Shown in pieces: positions 35,682-43,501 of a stretch of 64,000 bases of DNA (position 1 is its first letter; every line of letters begins with the position of its first letter). The notes below the pieces were generated by a model, which saw only the letters and a program-made list of their open reading frames with translations, did no database searches and was not told the DNA's origin. Source of the DNA: Alphaproteobacteria bacterium (GTDB taxonomy: Bacteria > Pseudomonadota > Alphaproteobacteria > UBA8366 > Aestuariispiraceae); assembly GCA_006844765.1 (NCBI GenBank), contig SPJV01000102.1, forward strand, positions 1 through 64,000, written 5' to 3'. The translations under genes and the position numbers were made by a program.

Positions 35682-36833
35682 ATGCCGCTACATTTCGATG
35701 ATCAGGAATACGCATCCCGTGTCACCAAGGCACAGGCAGCACTCGCCCATCACGGCCTGGACGGCATTCTGATATTCGCGCCGGAAAGTCATTTCTGGCT
35801 GACCGGTTACGACACGTTTGGCTTCGCACTGTTTCAGTGCATGGTGATGCGTGCAGATGGTGAGATCCACTTGTTGACGCGGATGCCCGACCTGCGTCAG
35901 GCCCGGTATACCTCCATCCTGGATGATGCCCATATTCATATCTGGACAGAGGTCGAAGGCGCTGTGCCCGCCGATGCGCTCAAGTCGCTGCTGGGAGAGA
36001 TGGGCCTGCTCGGCAAACGGCTGGGCATTGAAAAGACAACGGTCGGCCTGACTGCCGCCAATTGGGACATGGTTCGCAACGTCTTAGGCGAGGACTTCGT
36101 TGACGCCTCCACCGTGATCCGTGACTGCCGCCGGGTGAAGAGTGCTGCGGAAATCGCCTGCCACCGACGCGCTGCTGCGCTGTCTGACGATGCTTTGGAT
36201 GCCGGAATTGCGACAACGCGTGCCGGTGCGTTCGAAGGAGACATCCTGGCTGCCATGCAAGGTGCTGTCTTCAAAGGCGGCGGCGATTATGCGGGCAACG
36301 AATTCATCCTGGGTTCCGGCCCCGGTGCCTTGCTGTGCCGGTACTATTCCGGCCGCAGGCATATGGATGCACAGGACCAACTGACCATCGAATGGGCGGG
36401 GGCCTATGCCCGCTACCACGCAGCGATGATGCGCACCTTGGTCGTGGGTACGGCCAATGACAAACAGAAGCACATGCATGCTGCCGCAGTCGAAGCGCTA
36501 GAGGCTTGCGAGGCGGCAATCCGGCCCGGCGAACCGATGGGGAATGTCTTTGATGCCCATGCCCGTGTCTTTGACGCACGGGGGCTGAACCACGCGCGGC
36601 TACAGGCCTGTGGTTATGGCATGGGTGCGATCTATAATCCGATTTGGGTCGATTACCCGATGTTCTATGAAGGCAATCCGCTGCTGATGGAAGCGGGACA
36701 GGTATTCTTCCTGCATATGATCCTAATGGATTCAGAGGCCGGGCTTGCGATGTGCTGGGGTCATTCAGTGTTGGTGAAAGAAGACAGGGTTGAAAGGCTC
36801 AGCCGGTCCAGCCTCGATCTGGTGGAATGTTAA
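35682..36833 (+). CDS. M24-family creatinase/ectoine-hydrolase-like protein
   Basis: 383 residues. It has a creatinase N-terminal domain (residues 1-140, ESHFWLTGYDTFGFALFQ) and a pita-bread C-terminal domain. Positions that bind metal in aminopeptidases are altered: the first Asp region reads EWAGAYARYHAAMMRT, the GHGIG histidine region reads CGYGMGA, and the final Glu region reads GHSVLV. Loss of the metal ligands is characteristic of metal-independent creatinase-like hydrolases of this fold. GGAG lies eight bases before the ATG. The substrate is therefore more likely an amide or amidino compound than a peptide. Confidence 0.82.
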   Translation: MPLHFDDQEYASRVTKAQAALAHHGLDGILIFAPESHFWLTGYDTFGFALFQCMVMRADGEIHLLTRMPDLRQARYTSILDDAHIHIWTEVEGAVPADALKSLLGEMGLLGKRLGIEKTTVGLTAANWDMVRNVLGEDFVDASTVIRDCRRVKSAAEIACHRRAAALSDDALDAGIATTRAGAFEGDILAAMQGAVFKGGGDYAGNEFILGSGPGALLCRYYSGRRHMDAQDQLTIEWAGAYARYHAAMMRTLVVGTANDKQKHMHAAAVEALEACEAAIRPGEPMGNVFDAHARVFDARGLNHARLQACGYGMGAIYNPIWVDYPMFYEGNPLLMEAGQVFFLHMILMDSEAGLAMCWGHSVLVKEDRVERLSRSSLDLVEC

Positions 36834-36840
36834 GGCCGGG

Positions 36841-37365
36841 CTATTCTTCCGACTCAGAGTCGACGTCGACCACCTTGTCTTTACGCCGATCCTCTGTATC
36901 GGCCGGAAGGTCATCACCATCCCGACGCCGGCGATCCGGACCAGAGAAACGCTCTGCCCGAACAAAACCCCGCGGCTTTTCGACGATCTGCTGAATGCGG
37001 TCATAGACCGACTTGGCAGAAACGGGTTTGGAGAGGAATTCCGTAACACCGCTATCTCGGGCCTCTTCAACACGATGCCGCTCCGTGTGGCCCGTCAGAA
37101 GAATAATCGGCACGAGCGGGTTCGGGCTGTCCTTGGCTGTCCGCAACAAGCGGGTCATGTCCAGCCCATCGACCGGTTCCATCATCCAGTCGGCAATAAC
37201 AATATCAATCGGCAGATCTTTCATCATCCGGATCGCATCACTGCCGTCAGAACATTCAACAATTGAGCGGACGCCAAATGCAGACAGGATTTGCTTCAAC
37301 AAAGCCCGCATATAGGAATTGTCGTCAACAAGCAGAACATTCAGCCGCGATATATCAATAGCCAT
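36841..37365 (-). CDS. CheY-like response regulator with acidic tail
   Basis: 174 residues. The receiver domain has acid pocket D14-D15, phosphoacceptor D59 (IVIADWMM), T91 in LLTGHT and K113 in FLSKPVS. After residue 130 there is no output domain but a charged, probably disordered tail (GPDRRRRDGDD, then an acidic end). GAGGT lies before the start. It likely acts in a phosphorelay or on a partner protein. No cognate kinase is nearby. It faces the gcrA control region. Confidence 0.9.
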   Translation of the reverse strand: MAIDISRLNVLLVDDNSYMRALLKQILSAFGVRSIVECSDGSDAIRMMKDLPIDIVIADWMMEPVDGLDMTRLLRTAKDSPNPLVPIILLTGHTERHRVEEARDSGVTEFLSKPVSAKSVYDRIQQIVEKPRGFVRAERFSGPDRRRRDGDDLPADTEDRRKDKVVDVDSESEE

Positions 37366-37765
37366 GCGTTAATACCTCAAACAACGATATCACCTAGCGA
37401 CGCGGCCCGGCTCGTCCACGCCAGCCCTGCGCGCACCTTCCGCCGCAACCCGAACCATCCGAGCATTCCAGGAATTCCGGTGTGCACTGCCGGCGAAAGC
37501 AAGTATACGCGGCACCTTTCCCTCTCCTTCGAATCAAGATTGTGACGCCTACAGAATGCCCAGATGCGGACATGCGGCGCGCCTGTTCATAAGACAATTA
37601 TGACGCATTCGTCGGTCAAATCCAGCCATCATCGATTTTTGAGGGTTCGACCATCTAGGCAATCATCAAACCACTATATCTGGGGCTGTATCAGGATGTT
37701 GTAGAAACGAGCAAGATACGTATATTGCCCAGCCACAGTCTACGAATAGACAACACCGTATAGAG

Positions 37766-37808
37766 TTATCCACAGTAAGGCCTTTAAAATACACGAATTT
37801 TATCCACA
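37766..37808 (+). promoter_or_regulatory. Two perfect DnaA boxes
   Basis: TTATCCACA occurs at 37766-37774 and 37800-37808, same orientation, 34 bases start to start, about 260-300 bases before the gcrA ATG. Both match the nine-base DnaA consensus exactly. DnaA is known to activate gcrA in Caulobacter, so these are candidate activator sites. Confidence 0.7.
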
Positions 37809-37816
37809 GGCCCACC

Positions 37817-37892
37817 GAATCAACCCGAATCAAACTTGACCCGATATGGGAATCTCAATTCTATTTCATTTTTTGGCTGGCTTGGCCGAATC
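37817..37892. promoter_or_regulatory. Cluster of four GANTC (CcrM) methylation sites
   Basis: GAATC occurs at 37817, 37827, 37850 and 37888, immediately after the DnaA boxes. A fifth lies at 37531. Four sites in 76 bases is far above the roughly one per 256 bases expected by chance. CcrM methylates this palindrome and GcrA acts on methylated promoters. Confidence 0.7.
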
Positions 37893-38061
37893 ATCACTTG
37901 CTCGCCTCCAGCCCACAGTATATTGTCTTTTCCAACAACACAGATCACAAGATATATGCGGCAACGCCACATATAGAAGTCACGACTGGCGGTGGTTTCT
38001 TCGGGTCTGAGTGGGGCAATAAGCGGTGTTTGGACAACGCAGGAACGGGTGAGAGGCTGAC

Positions 38062-38400
38062 ATGGAGTGGACCGACGACAGGGTTGAAGTTCTCCGGGGT
38101 ATGTGGATGAACGGCTATACGGCGCGCCAGATTGCCGAAAAATTGGGGGGTGTTACCCGCAATGCGGTGATTGGCAAGGCACACCGAATGGGCCTGTCAC
38201 AGCGCCCGCAACCGGTGAAACGCTACGAACCAATGGCAAGCGTGGGCGGTTACGAACGCACCTGCCAATGGCCAATCGGGCATCCGGGCTCCCCTGAATT
38301 CCGCTTCTGCGGTGACAAGGCAGTCCACGGTAAACCCTATTGCGAAAACCACTGTCATGTCGCCTATCGGCGCGGTGGCAGCAATGGGTCCAGCGACTAA
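38062..38400 (+). CDS. gcrA: GcrA cell-cycle regulator
   Basis: 112 residues. The N-terminal helix-turn-helix reads MEWTDDRVEVLRGMWMNGY, ARQIAEKLGGVTRNAVIGKA, HRMGLSQRP, which is the GcrA signature, here with a shortened linker. The C-terminal CQWPIGHPG, FCGDKAV and YCENHCHVAYR is the conserved GcrA segment that contacts sigma-70. Known homologues work with CcrM methylation to control cell-cycle genes. GAGAGG precedes the ATG. The upstream DnaA and GANTC sites fit the known DnaA-GcrA-CcrM circuit. Confidence 0.93.
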   Translation: MEWTDDRVEVLRGMWMNGYTARQIAEKLGGVTRNAVIGKAHRMGLSQRPQPVKRYEPMASVGGYERTCQWPIGHPGSPEFRFCGDKAVHGKPYCENHCHVAYRRGGSNGSSD

Positions 38401-38466
38401 AACTGAGGTCTGCACACCGACCCGCCGATACAGACCCGACAAAGCCGCGCAGTTCTGGGGTCTCTA

Positions 38467-39558
38467 ATGAGCGATAAGACATCTGGGTCCGAAACAACAA
38501 GCCCGCGCAAACGGCTGACAGCGATATCGATGTTTGCCGGCGCGGGTCTTATCGCGATTTCGGTCTATTCACTTATCATCGGAAAATCGATCCTGATGCC
38601 GTTGGTGATCGCGGCCTTTGTCGTCATTCTACTCGACGCTATTGCCTCCCGACTATGCAAAGTCCCCTATGGTGACTGGCAGATGCCGGGCTGGCTGGGG
38701 ATGACGCTGGCGATTGTCGTCACCATTGGAATAGCCATATGGCTCGTCGACCTTGTCGTCGGAAACATCGCGGCGGTGCGCGAAAACATTCCCAACTACC
38801 AGCACAATGTGAATGGGCTCATCGAAAGAGGGCTCGCCCTGTTCGGACTGGAGACCATGCCCAGCCTGGCAGAGGTTAGAAAGCAACTCGACTTCGGTGA
38901 TCTTATCGGCCGCATTATCGGCGCCTTCACGGCGGTTACCGGTAATGCGCTGACAATCCTGTTCTATGTCATCTTCATCCTGCTGGAGCAGGCGAGTTTC
39001 CGTACCAAGATCGACGCGCTTTTCCCCAAGGCCGGCGATTCCGCCAAGGTCCGCGCGACCATCGCGCGGATTGCAGAAGACATTCAAACCTATGCAGCGC
39101 TTAAGACACTCGTCAGCCTGATGGTCGGCGGCATCAGCTATGTGGTCCTGGTCCTGGTCGATGTCGATCTGGCGGGATTCTGGGCAGTCCTGATCTTTGT
39201 CTTGAACTTCATCCCCTATATCGGGTCCCTACTGGGTGTTGTCTTCCCGGCCTTACTGACACTTATCCAGTTCGACACAGCAACGCCGTTCCTGATCGTC
39301 GTCATCGCATTGACCGCCGCACAGGTGATCGTCGGCAATGTTATCGAGCCCCGTCTTATGGGGCGTTCTCTTAATCTCAGCCCTTTGGTTATCCTGCTGG
39401 CCTTGTCGGTTTTCGGCAGTATCTGGGGTATCGTTGGGATGATCCTCTCGATCCCGATGATGGTGATTGCGATGATCGTTTGCGCGCAATTCGATGCCTC
39501 CCGACCAGTAGCCGTTGTCATGTCCGCCGATGGAAAGATTGACCGGCGCGGTGATTGA
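38467..39558 (+). CDS. AI-2E/PerM family membrane transporter
   Basis: 363 residues with seven or eight hydrophobic segments. The central cytoplasmic or periplasmic part holds coiled sequence around 100-150, then LTILFYVIFILLEQASFRTKI, FWAVLIFVLNFIPYIGSLLGVVFPALL and VIEPRLMGRSLNLSPLVILLA, the hallmarks of this family. Substrates include autoinducer-2 and sodium/proton exchange in different members. It lies 66 bases after gcrA. Confidence 0.9.
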   Translation: MSDKTSGSETTSPRKRLTAISMFAGAGLIAISVYSLIIGKSILMPLVIAAFVVILLDAIASRLCKVPYGDWQMPGWLGMTLAIVVTIGIAIWLVDLVVGNIAAVRENIPNYQHNVNGLIERGLALFGLETMPSLAEVRKQLDFGDLIGRIIGAFTAVTGNALTILFYVIFILLEQASFRTKIDALFPKAGDSAKVRATIARIAEDIQTYAALKTLVSLMVGGISYVVLVLVDVDLAGFWAVLIFVLNFIPYIGSLLGVVFPALLTLIQFDTATPFLIVVIALTAAQVIVGNVIEPRLMGRSLNLSPLVILLALSVFGSIWGIVGMILSIPMMVIAMIVCAQFDASRPVAVVMSADGKIDRRGD

Positions 39559-39578
39559 GGCGGAAGGGGACGTTACTC

Positions 39579-40397
39579 ATGACGTCTAAAGACTTCGATC
39601 CCATCGCTTTGAAACGCGATTTCCTGGAAAAAGGCTGGGCACGTATTCCGTATGATCCGGCGCTTCGTCATTGGGTTGAAGCAACACTGCCATCGGCACG
39701 CGCCACCCTGACAGCACCCGATCAGGCGGAATGGCATCGCTATCAGGGCACCTGGTTTGCCGGTGTCAGGGCCTTACCAAATGACACAAAAGGAGCGGTC
39801 CCCGGCGGTCCCGCCCTTATCAGCCACGCCACTGACTTCATTGCGGAGACACTGGGACTGAAAGATATCGATTGGGAACCGGCGCAAGTCTCGGTCTGTT
39901 ACCCCGGCTATCCGAAGCCCATGGAAGGGGAAAGCGACGCCTTGCTTCGGTTTCGGCGCAACCGCGATGCGGCCCATGTGGATGGGCTGAGGCGAGAAGG
40001 CCCGGACCGCCGTCGTTTCCTGCGCGAATACCACGCCTTTATCCTTGGCATTCCCATGGTCGATTTTCCGACGCAGGGCGCGCCTTTTGTCATCTGGGAA
40101 GGATCGCATAAAGCGGCAAAGATGGCGTTCATGGAAATCTTCGCAAATCTGCCGGTTGAGGCCTGGGGTGATATCGATGTCACCGACACCTATATCACCC
40201 TTCGGAAGCGCTTATTTGAGGAGTGCCGCCGTGTCGAAATCCACGCCCATCCCGGTGAAGCTTATATCGTACACCGGCATGCGCTGCACGGGATGGCGCC
40301 TTGGCCCGAAGACATTCCCGGCGGCCCTGACGGACGTATGATCGTTTATTTCCGCCCGGAGTTTCCGTCGATACAGGACTGGCTACACGCGGACTAA
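39579..40397 (+). CDS. Phytanoyl-CoA-dioxygenase-like protein
   Basis: 272 residues from the ATG at 39579 (AAGGGGA upstream). It has an iron-binding HxD in AAHVDGL, a distal histidine in IVHRHALHGMAPW, and an arginine nearby in GRMIVYFRPEF that could bind 2-oxoglutarate. These are the spacing and order of the PhyH superfamily. The overall match is not strong, so the substrate is unknown. It may be co-transcribed with the transporter just upstream. Confidence 0.65.
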   Translation: MTSKDFDPIALKRDFLEKGWARIPYDPALRHWVEATLPSARATLTAPDQAEWHRYQGTWFAGVRALPNDTKGAVPGGPALISHATDFIAETLGLKDIDWEPAQVSVCYPGYPKPMEGESDALLRFRRNRDAAHVDGLRREGPDRRRFLREYHAFILGIPMVDFPTQGAPFVIWEGSHKAAKMAFMEIFANLPVEAWGDIDVTDTYITLRKRLFEECRRVEIHAHPGEAYIVHRHALHGMAPWPEDIPGGPDGRMIVYFRPEFPSIQDWLHAD

Positions 40398-40457
40398 GCC
40401 TTTTGCCCCATCGGCCTATTGCCGCCATGTCCCGACCATGTCAGACACGTCGGTATT

Positions 40458-41693
40458 ATGAGCACATTAGAACCACCTGCACCGATAGATCGGACCATTC
40501 CGCCCAACCCGGCCACACGCCCCGGTTTTGTGCTGACATTGGGCGCACTTGCCGCTGTCTCCGCGACTGCGGTCGATATCGCAATCCCAGCGCAGGGTGA
40601 AATCGCTGTCCTGTTAGGGGAAGCCCCCGCTGCCGGTGCCGGCCTTGTCAGTGCCTATCTGATTGGCTTTGCAGCGGGACAAATGGCTTGGGGGCCGATG
40701 AGCGACCGCTACGGCCGGCTGGGCCCGCTTTACATCGCACTGGCAATCTTCATCGTTGCAGCGGCGCTTTCTGCACTCGCGACCACAATGACTGTGCTGG
40801 TTGCAAGCCGCTTCATACAGGGGCTGGCTGGCGGCGCAGCGCCCGTAATCGCCCGTGCTATCGCCCGCGATCAAGGCGGCGGCCCGGCAACTGCGAAGCT
40901 GATTGCCACAAACACCATGATCCTGGGCGGTGCCCCATTGCTGGCCCCAACCTTGGGATCAGGGATTTTGATCCTGTTCGAGTGGCATGCCTTATTCTGG
41001 TTTCTCGTCCTGTTTACGGGTGTGCTGCTGGTCGCGATCCACAACTTCATTCCGGCGGATCGGGTTAAAGCCCATGATCCCAACTTCCAGGCCATCGCCT
41101 ATCTGCGTCAAGTCGGACCGATACTGGTTACGAAAGACTTCCTATTCGGCATGTGGATATCCGCCTTCATCTTCTTTGGCTACGCATCAATCCTGGGGGT
41201 TGGCGCCGCCATGGCGGAAGAACATTTTGATGTCGCGCCCGAGGCCTTCGGTCCCCTTTTCGCGACGGCGGCAGCCTTCTTCGTCGCAGGTTCCATATTC
41301 GCCCGTTCTGCATTACCAAAGCTGGGGCCCGACACCGTTCTGACCATCGCCGCAGTGCTGGCAGCGGGTGCCGGCGGCGCGCTTTATCTAATGGCTGAAG
41401 CAACCCCACCGCTCTGGGCCATGTGGGGTGCCGTATCAATCTACATGCTGTCCTTTGGCTGTGGCCTTCCGTCTGGAGCGACCAAGGCGCTTGAGCCAGC
41501 GGGAGCTGCAGCGGGAGCAGCATCGTCTGTCATCGGTGCCATCGGTACGTTGATGGGGGGGCTGGGGTCCTGGCTGGCCGGGGCCGGTATCCTGGGCGAC
41601 ACCTACACCTCCATCTGCCTGATCATGGCGATTGGCGGAATGGCAGCTTTTGTGATCCAAGCGATGGCACTCATACTGAAGCCACGGCCATGA
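40458..41693 (+). CDS. MFS drug/solute exporter (Bcr/CflA-like)
   Basis: 411 residues with about 12 hydrophobic segments. AWGPMSDRYGRLGPLYIAL is the MFS loop 2-3 motif, and ASRFIQGLAGGAAPVIARAIARD is the Bcr/CflA antiporter-type motif in helix 4-5. The ATG at 40458 begins a family-like N-terminus, although a ribosome site is poorly visible. Its stop overlaps the next transporter start. Confidence 0.87.
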   Translation: MSTLEPPAPIDRTIPPNPATRPGFVLTLGALAAVSATAVDIAIPAQGEIAVLLGEAPAAGAGLVSAYLIGFAAGQMAWGPMSDRYGRLGPLYIALAIFIVAAALSALATTMTVLVASRFIQGLAGGAAPVIARAIARDQGGGPATAKLIATNTMILGGAPLLAPTLGSGILILFEWHALFWFLVLFTGVLLVAIHNFIPADRVKAHDPNFQAIAYLRQVGPILVTKDFLFGMWISAFIFFGYASILGVGAAMAEEHFDVAPEAFGPLFATAAAFFVAGSIFARSALPKLGPDTVLTIAAVLAAGAGGALYLMAEATPPLWAMWGAVSIYMLSFGCGLPSGATKALEPAGAAAGAASSVIGAIGTLMGGLGSWLAGAGILGDTYTSICLIMAIGGMAAFVIQAMALILKPRP

Positions 41694-42598
41694 CGACGCG
41701 TGAAAGCAGCCCCGCGCAAGAGACCACGCGCCAGCATCGCCCCGCCCAAGGTGCGATGCTGATCACCATCGCCATGGTCTGTATGGCGTTGATGGATTCC
41801 TGCGGCAAATTCCTGGTCGATCACTATCCCATTCATCAGATTTTGATTTTCCGGGCTGTCTTCGCGCTGATCCCGATCCTCTATTTGATATACAAGGCTG
41901 GGGGTTTTCGGACCCTGCGGTTCAAAAGCCCCACTGCCCATATCGGCCGCGCCATCTGCGGAATAGCGACCATGTTCACCTTCTTTGAAGCCTTGAAGCA
42001 TATGACCCTGGTCGATGCGACCGCGGTAGGAATGACAGCCCCGATCCTGATCGCCTTGCTGTCCGTTCCGTTACTGGGAGAACGGGTCGGCATTCATCGC
42101 TGGTCGGCCATCGCAGTCGGTCTGGTCGGTGTCGTTGTGATGCTAAGGCCGACGCCAAATGGCCTCGCCGAACCGGCCGCACTGCTGGCCTTGGCTGCTG
42201 CGTTCCTCTATGCGCTGATCCAGATCATCACCCGGAAATATGCCGAAAGCGAAACAACGGAAGCCTTGGGGTTCAGCTATAACTGCACCCTCATCGTTGT
42301 CGGTAGCCTGCTTTGCGCCGTCTTCGGATATGAACCGATTTCTTGGGAGATCATGCCCCAGACCGTCGGGGTCGGGCTTTTTGGTGGCATCATGATGATC
42401 TTCATGATCGCAGCCTATCGCGCGGCGGAGGCGAGCTTTATCTCCTCCCTCGATTACACCGCGATTGTCTGGGCGGGTGTTTTCGGTTGGATCTTTTGGG
42501 GGGAAGTCCCCGATACCGTTACCGCTATCGGGGCAACCATCGTGACCGGCGCAGGCCTCTATATCCTGAAGCGGGAAACGATGAAGAAGGCGGATTAG
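41690..42598 (+). CDS. EamA/DMT-family transporter
   Basis: 302 residues with about ten hydrophobic helices in two EamA halves (first half LITIAMVCMALMDSCGKFLV, IGRAICGIATMFTFFEALKH; second half LLALAAAFLYALIQIITRKY, YTAIVWAGVFGWIFWGEVP). It is likely a metabolite exporter in the inner membrane. The ATGA overlap with the MFS gene suggests coupled translation, an unusual pairing of two different exporters. Confidence 0.88.
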   Translation: MTTRESSPAQETTRQHRPAQGAMLITIAMVCMALMDSCGKFLVDHYPIHQILIFRAVFALIPILYLIYKAGGFRTLRFKSPTAHIGRAICGIATMFTFFEALKHMTLVDATAVGMTAPILIALLSVPLLGERVGIHRWSAIAVGLVGVVVMLRPTPNGLAEPAALLALAAAFLYALIQIITRKYAESETTEALGFSYNCTLIVVGSLLCAVFGYEPISWEIMPQTVGVGLFGGIMMIFMIAAYRAAEASFISSLDYTAIVWAGVFGWIFWGEVPDTVTAIGATIVTGAGLYILKRETMKKAD

Positions 42599-42625
42599 CG
42601 CGCCACATTTTGGATAAAAACGGCC

Positions 42626-43501
42626 TCAACCGATTTCTGACAGGATATCCCTCACCTGCGGTGACCAACCAAGCTCTGTCGTAAGCTTCCGGCCACTCAT
42701 CTGTTGGTCCAACATGGGGCCCGCCGCCCAGTCTCCTTGAGACGAGAGAACCACTTCTCGATCCACCATGACGGGGCTCTCCGACAGGCCGAAGCGCTGG
42801 CCCAATACCTGGACAATAGATCCAACGCGCACCCCCGTTTCCGCTGCGGCGCAATAGCTCTCCCCCGGTTGCCCCGCTTCCAGGGCAAGACAATAGGCGG
42901 TCGCTAGATCCTGTCTATGAACGACGGGCCACCGTGTTTCAGCGGATCCCCAAATCTCGATCCGTCCCTTATCCCGGGCGCACTCCATAAAGCGGGTTAG
43001 AACCCCGCCATCGCGGTCATAAACCATCGCCGGATGCACAAGTATTGCATCCAGATGCGCGGCTTTCTCGAGCCTCTGCCAATTCTTAATCATCCAGGCG
43101 AAGGAGGGGATCGGATCAAAGGGCGAGGTCTCATCGGCGACCGCGTTCCCAGTCTCTCCGAACAGCCAACATCCGCCGGTATAGATAAATCGAAACCGAC
43201 GGCCCGTTTCCGCTATCGCAGACACCAGTGTATCTACCAACTGCCGGTCGACATCACCCATATCGTCTGAAAACGTGGCGGCCACATGGATAATTACCTC
43301 CACAGATCCAACCGCCGATGCGGCCCAGTCTTGCGGGTTGCGAATGTCACCTCGGAGTGTCTCGACACCCTGCTTTTGCAAACGCGCCTCCGCCTCCGAA
43401 GAACGCACGACAGCCAAGACCCGATGACCGCGCTGACGCAAAGCGTCCAAGAGCGGCGCGCCGATGCTGCCCGTCCCACCGAGAAGGAGGACCCTCATCA
43501 C
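42626..43501 (-). CDS. Extended SDR/NAD-dependent epimerase-like protein
   Basis: 291 residues. VLLLGGTGSIGAPLLDALR is the extended-SDR dinucleotide motif and GDIRN, VIIHVAATF follow. The YxxxK active site is not found; the equivalent region reads FAWMIKNWQRLEKA. It may therefore act as an atypical reductase or a binding protein. The start overlaps the Rieske gene stop as ATGA, making this the last gene of a VOC-Rieske-epimerase operon. Confidence 0.8.
   Translation of the reverse strand: MMRVLLLGGTGSIGAPLLDALRQRGHRVLAVVRSSEAEARLQKQGVETLRGDIRNPQDWAASAVGSVEVIIHVAATFSDDMGDVDRQLVDTLVSAIAETGRRFRFIYTGGCWLFGETGNAVADETSPFDPIPSFAWMIKNWQRLEKAAHLDAILVHPAMVYDRDGGVLTRFMECARDKGRIEIWGSAETRWPVVHRQDLATAYCLALEAGQPGESYCAAAETGVRVGSIVQVLGQRFGLSESPVMVDREVVLSSQGDWAAGPMLDQQMSGRKLTTELGWSPQVRDILSEIG

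Larger units (their letters stand above)
37366..38061. promoter_or_regulatory. Long control region upstream of gcrA
   Basis: No coding gene is evident in about 700 bases. The part nearest 37365 must hold the reverse-strand response-regulator promoter. 37640-37960 is AT-rich and holds two DnaA boxes and four GANTC sites. A possible promoter for gcrA is TTGACC at 37836 with a weak TTCTAT at 37859, which would put one GANTC site between the -35 and -10 elements and leave a long leader. Confidence 0.6.

Noticed and set aside
37524..37540. tRNA-like TTCGAATC segment
   Set aside because: No paired T-arm or acceptor stem and no cloverleaf can be drawn on either strand.
37730..37960. Possible chromosomal origin because of DnaA boxes and AT-rich DNA
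   Set aside because: Only two DnaA boxes are present, and no dnaA, hemE, parAB or other origin neighbour. The upstream position relative to gcrA explains the boxes better.
40614..40874. Small frame antisense to the MFS gene with several cysteines
   Set aside because: No ribosome site or known domain and it lies fully inside a conserved transporter gene.
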